The translations under genes were made by a program, and so were the position numbers. The notes under the pieces are model-generated. The model was not told the origin of the DNA, searched no databases, and saw only the letters and a program-made list of their open reading frames with translations. This document shows, one piece after another, positions 16,704 through 24,128 of a stretch of 51,543 nucleotides of DNA. Every line of letters starts with the position of its first letter. The stretch's first letter is position 1. The stretch lies in NCBI GenBank assembly GCA_022842685.1, contig JALHPC010000010.1, positions 1 through 51,543 on the forward strand, given 5' to 3'. This DNA is from Candidatus Kapaibacterium sp. (lineage in GTDB: Bacteria; Bacteroidota; Ignavibacteria; Kapaibacteriales; Kapaibacteriaceae).

Positions 16704-17528
16704 TCAGGTGCCTAACGTTGTGTGAGTGTCGAGACTCACGATGGATGGTGTTGCAACGGTGCGCCCAAGAAACACTTCGGCCATTGGCCGAAACTGCGGT
16801 GCACCGTCCGTAAGGTAGACAGTGAGTCTCTCGCCTAGATCTGACTGTATCGACGACGAGGTCATTAATGAACATGCCGTATGAGCGGCGCACTCTCCGG
16901 AATCCACGAGAGTCACCCCTGGCATTAATCGCGCTAAGAGAGGCTTTAGAAGGGGATAATGAGTACAGCCAAGCACGAGCGTGTCGACGCCCGCATCCTG
17001 CAGCGGGCGCAAGTACTCGCGCGCGATGAGTTCCGTGGCTGGATGGTCTAACCAGCCTTCCTCGACAAGCGGGACGAATAGGGGACAAGGCTGTGAGGTG
17101 ATCTGAACGTTCCTTCCGGCAGCGTGGCGAACGATAGCAACCTCGTAGGCTCCAGAACCAATTGTTGCCCGGGTACCGATAACACCGATACGCCCGTTCT
17201 TCGTTACAAATGCCGCTTGTGCAGCAGCGGGATCGATGACACCAACGACGGGTACCGTAACTTCGTGTGTGAGAAGATCAAGAGCAACGGCTGATGCTGT
17301 GTTACAGGCCACGACAATCATGCAGACATTGTGGCTGAGCAGAAACGATGCGCACTGCCGCGCATACGTGGTTACGGTATCGGCGCTCTTATTGCCGTAT
17401 GGGACGCGTGCCGTATCTCCCAGATATACGAAACGCCGATCTGGCATTACGTCCATCATGTGTCGCAAGGCACTCAATCCACCGATACCAGAATCAAACA
17501 CGCCGATCGGTTGCAGTTCGTTGTTCAT
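16704..17528 (-). CDS. murI: Glutamate racemase
   Basis: Converts L-glutamate to D-glutamate for peptidoglycan. At 274 residues it has the family length. It shows IGVFDSGIGGLSALR at the N-terminus, LGDTARVPYGNKS near 36-48, the two catalytic cysteines Cys75 (VVACNTASA) and Cys188 (VLGCTHYPLL), and GVIDPAA between them. It heads the - strand run murI-dppB-dppC-holA-NTF2-PHP-ribH. The TAnnTTTG element at 17533-17540 ends just 4 bases before the ATG, so the transcript should start at or near the start codon. Confidence 0.95.
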   Translation of the reverse strand: MNNELQPIGVFDSGIGGLSALRHMMDVMPDRRFVYLGDTARVPYGNKSADTVTTYARQCASFLLSHNVCMIVVACNTASAVALDLLTHEVTVPVVGVIDPAAAQAAFVTKNGRIGVIGTRATIGSGAYEVAIVRHAAGRNVQITSQPCPLFVPLVEEGWLDHPATELIAREYLRPLQDAGVDTLVLGCTHYPLLKPLLARLMPGVTLVDSGECAAHTACSLMTSSSIQSDLGERLTVYLTDGAPQFRPMAEVFLGRTVATPSIVSLDTHTTLGT

Positions 17529-17532
17529 CGCG

Positions 17533-17540
17533 CAAATATA
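17533..17540 (-). promoter_or_regulatory. -7 promoter element TATATTTG of the murI operon
   Basis: Exact TAnnTTTG match with only 4 bases before the murI ATG. If transcription begins about 5-8 bases after the element, as in Bacteroidota, the mRNA is leaderless. No clear -33 box. It lies in the 21-base divergent gap to the histidine kinase. Confidence 0.55.
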
Positions 17541-17549
17541 TCGGGCATA

Positions 17550-19082
17550 ATGCGGCTTACACTCCGTTTACGACTTACCGTCTGGTACAGCGTCATTGTA
17601 GCATGCACCATCGCGGCCTTTGCCGCCGTTGCTTATGTTACGGTGTCGACAGAGCTTAGCAAGAATTTGGATGCCTCGTTGGCTCGTGTTGGGTCGTCGT
17701 TACAAACGGTCATTCGAAAGCAGCAGCTTGCTGGAATGACTCAACTGCAGCCGCGCCGACGCTCAGCACGTCGAACAGAAGATGCCGACGCCTTCGAGTT
17801 CCTACGTCGCAGTTCGTTGCGCGACCATGTTGGCCCGTTGCCCCTTGTCGATGCTACGAATACACCCGACCCAGTATGGGGGGCAGTGTATGAGCATATT
17901 CTGTTTAGTTCGGCGACCTATCGAATCCAGGTGTCTGATGCGAACGGCAGTATTGCGTGGAGGTCCGACAATCTAGGTAGTGACTCTTTGCCAACCCTCC
18001 ACAGCTTTCTTGTTAAAGGGGCAACGATTACAGACGACCGTTACTTCACCAATTATTCGATTGCAGGCACTCGATACCGCTTGGTGTTGATTGGTGGCGA
18101 CGTTGCAAATGTGTCTGTTGCCTATCCAGTCGACGAGATCGATGCCACACTTCGACGTCTCTTTGCCTTGCTCCTATGGAGCGTGCCAGTGTCGCTGTTT
18201 GTTTCGATCTGCGCAGGTTGGTTCCTAGCCCGACATTCGCTGCGTCCTATCGACGAAATCACGAGGACGGCACGCAGAATTACTGCGCAGAACCTACAGC
18301 AGCGCCTGCCGGTACCTCCAACAAACGATGAAGTTGCTCGACTGACGGCGACGTTGAACGAGATGATCGCACGGCTCGAAACGGCCTTTGATCGAATACG
18401 ACAGTTTACCGCTGATGCGTCGCACGAGCTTAAGACGCCACTCGCAATCCTTCTCGGCGAGATTGAACTTGCACTGCGGAAAGATCTGCCGGCCGAGCAA
18501 TACCGTGCTACACTTGAGTCATGTCTGGAAGAAGTAGAACGACTTACAAAGGTCGTGCAAGGACTTCTTGATCTATCGCGGGCCGACACAGGACAGATTA
18601 CGCTCGCACTCGAGCCACTTGATCTGGGTTCACTGGTGAAGTCAGTGATTGCCAGCATAAGGGTCTTGGCTGATGCGAAACGCGTGATTGTCTTGCCTGC
18701 GATTCATCCAGATGTAATTGTGAATGGCGACGACGTTCGTCTTCACCAAGCGCTTCTCAATGTTATCGAGAATGCTGTTAAGTACACGCCAGATGGCGGC
18801 CGCGTCGAAGTTGCACTCACCACAACACCAACGAGTGCTATCATCACGGTAACCGACTCAGGTGCTGGTATTCCAGAGGCCTCACTGGCACAGATATTCG
18901 ATCGATTCTATCGCGTCGATCAAGCTCGATCGCAGGAAGTTGCGGGCACCGGCCTAGGGCTTTCGATTACCCGCTGGATCGTTGATGCACACTACGGATC
19001 AATCTCGGTAAGCTCCGATGTAGGGCGCGGAACTACCTTCACGATAACCCTGCCTCTCTATCACGTGGATGCAACTGCGTAA
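17550..19082 (+). CDS. Orphan membrane sensor histidine kinase
   Basis: A 510-residue two-component sensor kinase. A first transmembrane helix (about residues 10-32) and a second (about 205-227) flank a ~170-residue extracytoplasmic sensor. HAMP follows (HSLRPIDEITRTARRIT), then the HisKA domain with the phospho-accepting His292 (DASHELKTPLA). The ATPase has an N-box (LLNVIENAVKYTPDGG), G1 (DSGAGIPEA), an F-box (IFDRFYRVD) and G2 (GTGLGLSITRWIV). I start at 17550 because it begins the first membrane helix; the longer frame runs through murI. No response regulator gene is adjacent, so the partner must lie elsewhere. Confidence 0.88.
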   Translation: MRLTLRLRLTVWYSVIVACTIAAFAAVAYVTVSTELSKNLDASLARVGSSLQTVIRKQQLAGMTQLQPRRRSARRTEDADAFEFLRRSSLRDHVGPLPLVDATNTPDPVWGAVYEHILFSSATYRIQVSDANGSIAWRSDNLGSDSLPTLHSFLVKGATITDDRYFTNYSIAGTRYRLVLIGGDVANVSVAYPVDEIDATLRRLFALLLWSVPVSLFVSICAGWFLARHSLRPIDEITRTARRITAQNLQQRLPVPPTNDEVARLTATLNEMIARLETAFDRIRQFTADASHELKTPLAILLGEIELALRKDLPAEQYRATLESCLEEVERLTKVVQGLLDLSRADTGQITLALEPLDLGSLVKSVIASIRVLADAKRVIVLPAIHPDVIVNGDDVRLHQALLNVIENAVKYTPDGGRVEVALTTTPTSAIITVTDSGAGIPEASLAQIFDRFYRVDQARSQEVAGTGLGLSITRWIVDAHYGSISVSSDVGRGTTFTITLPLYHVDATA

Positions 19083-19110
19083 TTTGCACGCTGCACAGAC
19101 GAGATACCGC

Positions 19111-22100
19111 ATGTTTCCGCCATTCCCTGACGACAAATCCTACTCCCACGTCGAACGAGATATCCAGTCTTGGTGGGACAACCACCAAACGTTCGAACGA
19201 TCACTAAGTAACCGTAAGGGTGCTCCGGTCTTTACTTTTTACGAGGGACCACCCACCGTTAACGGAAAGCCAGGCATTCACCATGTGCTTGCACGCACCA
19301 TTAAGGACGCCATCTGCAGACATCGCACGCAGCGGGGCTTCTTCGTGCGACGGCAAGCAGGATGGGATACTCATGGTCTCCCCGTTGAACTTGCAGTTGA
19401 GAAGGAGTTGGGATTTACCGACAAATCTCAGATTGAAGAATACGGCGTCGACAAGTTTAACGCTGCCTGCCGAGCATTCGTTGACCGAAATATCTCGATG
19501 GATGAAGGATGGCGAACGTTGACACGCCGAATGGGGTATTGGCTCGATCTCGACAGTGCCTACATTACCTGCACAAACGAGTACATTGAGTCCGTGTGGT
19601 GGGCACTTTCGCAGTTCTACCAAAAGGGCCTCATCACACGGGGGTTTAAGGTTGTACCGCAGTCGCCCACGCTAGGCACGCCACTGTCGAGCCATGAATT
19701 GTCACTCAACTACAAGAACGTTCGCGACGCCAACTGCTACCTTGCCCTTCGCATTACACAACCCTCGCATCCATCGCTGAATGGGGCATCGATACTCGTC
19801 TGGACAACAACACCATGGACGCTCTTCGGTAACGTAGCGTTGGCGGTTGGGGCCGACATCACGTACGTTGTAGTAGCCACCCGGCCAACTGAGGGCAAGC
19901 CGTCGGCCACCTATGTGATTGCCGAAGCTCGACTAGAAGTTCTTGATACTGAATACGACGTTGTGGCGCGTTTGAAAGGAAGCGACATCGTTGGGTCGGT
20001 GTATGAGCAGATCTTCGATGATGTCGCACTCGATTCGTCGTTGCATCCAAACGTTTTACATGTTCTCGCTGCAGACTTTGTAACGACTACCGATGGAAGT
20101 GGCGTAGTGCACATCGCTCCTGCTTTCGGACAAGACGACTTCGAAGTGTCGAAGCAGTACAATCTGCCAGTGGTGCAACCAGTAACGCCTAATGGTAGGT
20201 TCACCGAGGACGTGCGTGCATTTGCCGGACGCACAGTAAAGACGTTTACGTATCCTGACCACACCGAAGAAGGGGCCGATCGCGACATTGTGCGACTACT
20301 GAAGGAGCGTGGCAAGGTATTCCGATCATCGTTCGACTACCTGCACTCGTATCCACATTGTTGGCGAACCGACAATCCCGTCATCTATTATGCCCGAGAC
20401 TCGTGGTTCATCACATCGCCGGCGTATCGTGATCGTCTCGTCGACCTGAATGCGACAGTTACATGGCATCCCGAGGAAATCGGCACCGGCCGGTTTGGCA
20501 ACTGGCTGGAAGAGGTCAAAGACTGGTCGCTAAGTCGCGACCGCTATTGGGGCACTCCATTGCCCATTTGGGTAAACGAGAATGACGAGACAGATCACTT
20601 TGTGGTTGGCTCGGTAGAGGAGCTACAGACAGGACTCTACGAGTATGAAGACGGACGGCGCGAGTCAGTTGCGACCTGTGGAATCTCTGTTGATCTGCAT
20701 CGCCCATTCGTAGACCGCATTGTCTTTGAGCGTAATGGTGCCACGTACCGCCGTGTTCGCGAAGTCATCGACGTTTGGTTTGACTCCGGTTCGATGCCAT
20801 TCGCCCAGATGCACTATCCGTTTGAGAACGTCCAAGAGTTTGAGAGATCGTATCCGGCTGACTTCATTGCAGAAGGTATTGATCAAACGCGTGGGTGGTT
20901 CTATACGCTTCATAACATTGGCACGGTACTGTTCGACAAGCCCGCGTACAAGCACGTTGTTGTGAACGATCTTGTATTGGACAAGCATGGCCAAAAAATG
21001 TCGAAGTCGAAAGGCAACACTGTCGATCCCTTTGTGGTTATCGACCGATTTGGAGCTGATGCTGTCAGGTGGTATCTCATGTCGGCCTCGCCGGTATGGA
21101 AGCCCAAAGCTTTTAACGAAGAAGACATAGCCAAGACCGTCCTTGCTGATTTCTTCCGTTCCTTGGTGAACACGTATGGCTTCTTCGCGATGTACGCTAA
21201 CATCGACGGATTTCGTGTAAGCGATGACGCCAACGTAGAACATACCTTTGCCGAGATTGATCAGTGGATTCTTTCGAGGTGTGCATCGGTGCGACGTGAG
21301 TGGGACGAAGCAATGGAGTCGTATGACATCACACGTGCATGTCGATGCGTTCAAGACTTCACCATCGACGATCTCAGCAACTGGTATGTTCGTCGGAACC
21401 GACGTCGGTTCTGGAAGGGCGCTATGGACGCCGACAAGCGTGCGGCGTATCTTACGCTGCATCGAGTTCTACTAGATATTGTGTCGATGACGGCACCCGT
21501 TGCCCCCTTCATATCGGAGTGGTTGTATCGCGCACTTCATGTGGAAGAAGAAGGTGTTGAACAGAGCGTGCATTGTAGTATATTGCGCCAAGTTGAAACA
21601 AGTGAAGTTGACGCTGAACTTGAAACACGCATGAAGCAAGCGCAGACAATTGTTTCGCTTGCACGTTCTTTGAGAGAGAAAGCGAAGATTAAAACACGGC
21701 AGCCACTACGGCGAATTCTTTTACCAGTTGACAGCCCTGCCACTCGAAGGCGTTATCAGCGTGTAGAAGACATCATTGCTGAAGAGTTGAATGTGAAGGT
21801 TGTAGAGTACGTATCGGACGACACCAACATCGTGCGAAAGTCGGCACGACCAAACTTCAAGATCATTGGCAAGAAGTATGGAGGCAACACACAGGCCGTG
21901 GCAAATGCAATCAAGTCGCTTTCGACAGAAGACATTCGGAATCTTGAACAACGTTCCGTGCTTGCCATATCGGTTAACGACGTCACCATGCAGATTGACT
22001 TCGAAGACGTAGATATCGTGAGTGAAGACATCGAGGGATGGCTCGTGGCATCCGAGGGAACGATAACCGTAGCCCTAGACACAGAAATCGACGATGCACT

Positions 22101-22353
22101 TATCACCGAAGGTATAGCCCGCGAGTTCGTAAGTAAGATTCAGAAGGTTCGTAAGGAATCCGGTTTCGACGTCACCGATCGCATACGACTTGAGTTCGTA
22201 TCCGACGATGCAACGGCGGAATCGTTAACATCCATGCGACATTATATTGAGAAGGAGACGTTGGCGCTCGAGATGGTCAGAGTATCAGAGATTGATACCC
22301 AACCGTTCGACGTTAACGGACGAGAAGTTCAAGTACGCATTACGCGTGCATGA
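19111..22353 (+). CDS. ileS: Isoleucyl-tRNA synthetase (eukaryote-like/type 2 form)
   Basis: Charges tRNA-Ile. At 1080 residues with no C-terminal zinc finger it is the longer type 2 form. The HIGH motif is GIHH (residues 55-58) in NGKPGIHHVLART, and KMSKS occupies 629-633. WDTHGLPVELAVEKELG is the type 2 signature (type 1 has WDCHGLP). Editing domain CP1 lies around 200-400 with TTPWTLFGN, and the anticodon-binding domain has DDLSNWYVRRNRRRFW near 760. I start at 19111, giving MFPPFPDDKSYSHVE; the ATG at 19069 overlaps the kinase gene. Type 2 enzymes are typically insensitive to mupirocin, which is known for the family and not tested here. Confidence 0.95.
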   Translation: MFPPFPDDKSYSHVERDIQSWWDNHQTFERSLSNRKGAPVFTFYEGPPTVNGKPGIHHVLARTIKDAICRHRTQRGFFVRRQAGWDTHGLPVELAVEKELGFTDKSQIEEYGVDKFNAACRAFVDRNISMDEGWRTLTRRMGYWLDLDSAYITCTNEYIESVWWALSQFYQKGLITRGFKVVPQSPTLGTPLSSHELSLNYKNVRDANCYLALRITQPSHPSLNGASILVWTTTPWTLFGNVALAVGADITYVVVATRPTEGKPSATYVIAEARLEVLDTEYDVVARLKGSDIVGSVYEQIFDDVALDSSLHPNVLHVLAADFVTTTDGSGVVHIAPAFGQDDFEVSKQYNLPVVQPVTPNGRFTEDVRAFAGRTVKTFTYPDHTEEGADRDIVRLLKERGKVFRSSFDYLHSYPHCWRTDNPVIYYARDSWFITSPAYRDRLVDLNATVTWHPEEIGTGRFGNWLEEVKDWSLSRDRYWGTPLPIWVNENDETDHFVVGSVEELQTGLYEYEDGRRESVATCGISVDLHRPFVDRIVFERNGATYRRVREVIDVWFDSGSMPFAQMHYPFENVQEFERSYPADFIAEGIDQTRGWFYTLHNIGTVLFDKPAYKHVVVNDLVLDKHGQKMSKSKGNTVDPFVVIDRFGADAVRWYLMSASPVWKPKAFNEEDIAKTVLADFFRSLVNTYGFFAMYANIDGFRVSDDANVEHTFAEIDQWILSRCASVRREWDEAMESYDITRACRCVQDFTIDDLSNWYVRRNRRRFWKGAMDADKRAAYLTLHRVLLDIVSMTAPVAPFISEWLYRALHVEEEGVEQSVHCSILRQVETSEVDAELETRMKQAQTIVSLARSLREKAKIKTRQPLRRILLPVDSPATRRRYQRVEDIIAEELNVKVVEYVSDDTNIVRKSARPNFKIIGKKYGGNTQAVANAIKSLSTEDIRNLEQRSVLAISVNDVTMQIDFEDVDIVSEDIEGWLVASEGTITVALDTEIDDALITEGIAREFVSKIQKVRKESGFDVTDRIRLEFVSDDATAESLTSMRHYIEKETLALEMVRVSEIDTQPFDVNGREVQVRITRA

Positions 22354-22411
22354 CGGTGATGATCAAGGTGGTCATTGCTGAATTTTGTTTCATGTTTTGG
22401 AGGTACGCTCT

Positions 22412-22741
22412 ATGGCAGTAGCGAAAAAGCCAGCAGCCAAGAAGGCAGCAGCAAAGCCAGCAGCCAAGAAGGCAGCAGCAAAGCCAGCAGCTAAGAAGGT
22501 TGCAGCAAAGCCAGCAGCCAAGAAGGCCGCAGCAAAGCCAGCAGCCAAGAAGGCCGCAGCAAAGCCAGCAGCCAAGAAGGCAGCAGCAAAGCCAGCAGCC
22601 AAGAAGGCAGCAGCTAAGCCTGTAGCCAAGAAGGCAGCAGCAAAGCCAGCAGCAAAGAAGGCCGCAAAGCCAGCTGCTAAGCCAGCCGCAAAGCCAGCTG
22701 CTAAGCCAGCTGCTAAGCCGGCTGCAAAAAAAAAAGCGTAA
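22412..22741 (+). CDS. Lys/Ala/Pro-repeat protein (histone H1-like), probable 5' half of the DksA-like gene
   Basis: A 109-codon frame made of nine copies of a nine-residue unit KPAAKKAAA (22427-22666; two copies have a substitution and the last is one residue short), then five KPAA units and a terminal KKKA. Such tails bind DNA non-specifically, as in H1-like and HU-tail proteins. GGAGG at 22400-22404 gives a good start at 22412. The frame stops at TAA 22739 directly after ten adenines (22726-22735). In the -1 frame there is no stop, and the reading runs into the DksA/TraR-like domain. I think this is the N-terminal half of one 345-residue protein rather than a free peptide. Confidence 0.7.
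   Translation: MAVAKKPAAKKAAAKPAAKKAAAKPAAKKVAAKPAAKKAAAKPAAKKAAAKPAAKKAAAKPAAKKAAAKPVAKKAAAKPAAKKAAKPAAKPAAKPAAKPAAKPAAKKKA
22427..22726 (+). repeat. Tandem repeat, 27-base units then 12-base units
   Basis: Near-identical 27-base units encoding KPAAKKAAA run from 22427 to 22666, followed by five 12-base units (KPAA) to 22726. Repeat-copy number is likely to vary between strains through replication slippage. Confidence 0.9.
22726..22735 (+). promoter_or_regulatory. A10 slippery tract, candidate -1 frameshift or transcriptional slippage site
   Basis: Ten adenines read as A AAA AAA AAA followed by GCG TAA, so two overlapping A_AAA_AAA slippery heptamers are in frame. A stem starts straight after: GCGT 22736-22739 with ACGC 22757-22760, and GTCAG 22742-22746 with CTGAC 22751-22755. 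The inner stem begins 6 bases after the run, a normal spacer for -1 frameshifting. Adding one A by RNA polymerase slippage would have the same result. Confidence 0.5.
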
Positions 22742-22797
22742 GTCAGGCTTCTGACAACGCTTCCATCCGGAAGCCTTCAACAGCATCTTCGTCCTCA

Positions 22798-23448
22798 GTG
22801 AAGCCATCTACGACGGCTTCAGCACCAAAGGGCAAAACCAAGGATACCCCCGCCACAACTAAGACAGCACAAAGCAGGAACGTGACGACGAAGACAACGA
22901 AGAAGACAACCGGGCAATCGTCCGCCGTACCGGCTGTTGATTCAACAGCCGGTACTCTTTTATCAAGCAAGGTCCCCGCAGCCGCAGTAAAACCAGCAGC
23001 GACGGTAGTGCGCCCCAATGTGCGTTACTCTGACAAGGACCTCAACTTCTTTAAGGCCAACATCGAGCGCTCAAGAGAAGAAGCCCTCGAAGAGCTGAGA
23101 ATGCTCAAAGAACGTCTGGATGACTTAACCAGCGCCGAGTCTAACGAGGATAGCTCGATTTACTCGATGCATATGGCCGAGCAGGGATCAGAAGCTCAAG
23201 AGAAGGAAAAGACGTACGCTCAGATTCAGCGTATTCAAGACTATTTACGCAAGCTCGACGAGGCGCTGCAGCGCATTGCCGATAAGTCGTACGGTATTTG
23301 TCGGATGTGCGGAATCCTCATCGCACGCGAGCGTCTCCTTGCTGTTCCAATCACAACGTTGTCGGCCTCGTACAAGATTCACCAGACATGTCCAGCTGAT
23401 GGTGTTGATCGGATTGTAGCGAAGGGGGCATCGGCATTGAAGCCCTGA
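22798..23448 (+). CDS. DksA/TraR-family zinc-finger-like regulator
   Basis: The C-terminal ~140 residues are a DksA/TraR domain: a long coiled coil (FFKANIERSREEALEELRMLKERLDDL ... QIQRIQDYLRKLDEALQRI, split by an acidic tip) and the finger YGICRMCGILIARERLLAVP. DksA-like proteins bind RNA polymerase through the secondary channel. Only the first Cys pair (CRMC) is present; the second pair is replaced (TLSASYK), as is common in Bacteroidota homologues. The N-terminal ~75 residues are Thr/Lys/Ser-rich and disordered. The only start before the domain is GTG 22798, with no ribosome-binding site, while the frame is open back through the A10 run. The ileS-DksA-lspA order matches Bacteroidota. Confidence 0.8.
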   Translation: MKPSTTASAPKGKTKDTPATTKTAQSRNVTTKTTKKTTGQSSAVPAVDSTAGTLLSSKVPAAAVKPAATVVRPNVRYSDKDLNFFKANIERSREEALEELRMLKERLDDLTSAESNEDSSIYSMHMAEQGSEAQEKEKTYAQIQRIQDYLRKLDEALQRIADKSYGICRMCGILIARERLLAVPITTLSASYKIHQTCPADGVDRIVAKGASALKP

Positions 23449-23512
23449 GAAAAAGGGGCGAAGGCCACTCAAAGAAAGAAGCTCAGCCATCGATGCGGGG
23501 CTTTTTTTTTGC

Positions 23513-23520
23513 TATCATTG
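23513..23520 (+). promoter_or_regulatory. Possible -7 element TATCATTG upstream of lspA
   Basis: One mismatch to TAnnTTTG, 8 bases before the lspA ATG at 23529. It directly follows a T9 run (23502-23510) that could be the U-tract of a terminator for the DksA-like gene, though no convincing stem was found. Confidence 0.25.
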
Positions 23521-23528
23521 TCACTAAC

Positions 23529-24128
23529 ATGCAACGCTACGGTTTCTTTTTTGTGTCGGCTCTCCTTGTCGTACTCGACCAGGTGACGAAGCTCTGTGTG
23601 AAGGGCTTTTCGTTGTTTGGTATAGAGCATAGCGGCATGTACCTCGGCGAGAGTCATCCGCTGGTTGGTGATGTTGTGCGCCTGACGTTCGTCGAAAATC
23701 CAGGCATGGCATTTGGTATTTCCTTTGGTGCTGGCAAGATCATCCTAACATTGGCTACCATTGTCATTGCGGCAGGCATAGCTTGGTACCTACGACGAGC
23801 TATCGACGTAGGTGCGCGACGCGTTGTCCTCGTCGGCGTAATGCTAGTACTATCAGGTGCCATAGGCAATTTAATCGACCGTATGTTTTACGGTGTGTTC
23901 TATGGCGAGGCGCCGCTGTTTTACGGTAAGGTTGTCGATTTCTTACAGGTCGACATTCCCGATATTTCGATCGCCGGTGAAGTATGGACGCATTGGCCAG
24001 TCTTCAACGTTGCCGACTCCTGTGTGAGCGTTGGTGTGGTCATTCTTATGCTGTTTAGCGCGCACATGCCCACCATTTCCTCGCTTCGCGTGGGCAAAGC
24101 CCCTTTGGAAGAAGATGGAACAGTATGA
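23529..24128 (+). CDS. lspA: Lipoprotein signal peptidase (signal peptidase II)
   Basis: Inner-membrane aspartyl protease that removes lipoprotein signal peptides. At 199 residues it has four hydrophobic segments. Catalytic aspartates are Asp117 (GAIGNLIDRM) and Asp163 (PVFNVADSCVSVG), and the family motif FVENPGMAFGI lies near residue 55. I use ATG 23529 because MQRYGFFFVSALLVVLDQVTK is the normal first helix; the earlier ATG at 23493 would translate the T9 run. Its last 14 bases overlap rluD. The window encodes several of its likely substrates (the lipoproteins at 8208 and 45905). Confidence 0.93.
   Translation: MQRYGFFFVSALLVVLDQVTKLCVKGFSLFGIEHSGMYLGESHPLVGDVVRLTFVENPGMAFGISFGAGKIILTLATIVIAAGIAWYLRRAIDVGARRVVLVGVMLVLSGAIGNLIDRMFYGVFYGEAPLFYGKVVDFLQVDIPDISIAGEVWTHWPVFNVADSCVSVGVVILMLFSAHMPTISSLRVGKAPLEEDGTV

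Noticed and set aside
15778..17088. 436-residue version of DppB starting at 17088
   Set aside because: The first ~130 residues are basic, lack family similarity and overlap murI; the family start is at 16701.
20665..21462. 265-codon - strand open frame
   Set aside because: Lies entirely inside ileS, has no family features and no start signals; antisense shadow.
22427..22726. Tandem repeat as a possible CRISPR array
   Set aside because: Units are contiguous with no spacers and translate to KPAAKKAAA in a frame with a good ribosome-binding site.
22340..22807. Long - strand reading rich in Cys, Trp and Leu repeats
   Set aside because: It is the antisense of the Lys/Ala repeat block; the regular pattern only mirrors the repeat.
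23493..23528. Longer lspA start at 23493
   Set aside because: It would translate the T9 run as Phe-Phe-Phe and lacks a ribosome-binding site; ATG 23529 starts the usual first helix.
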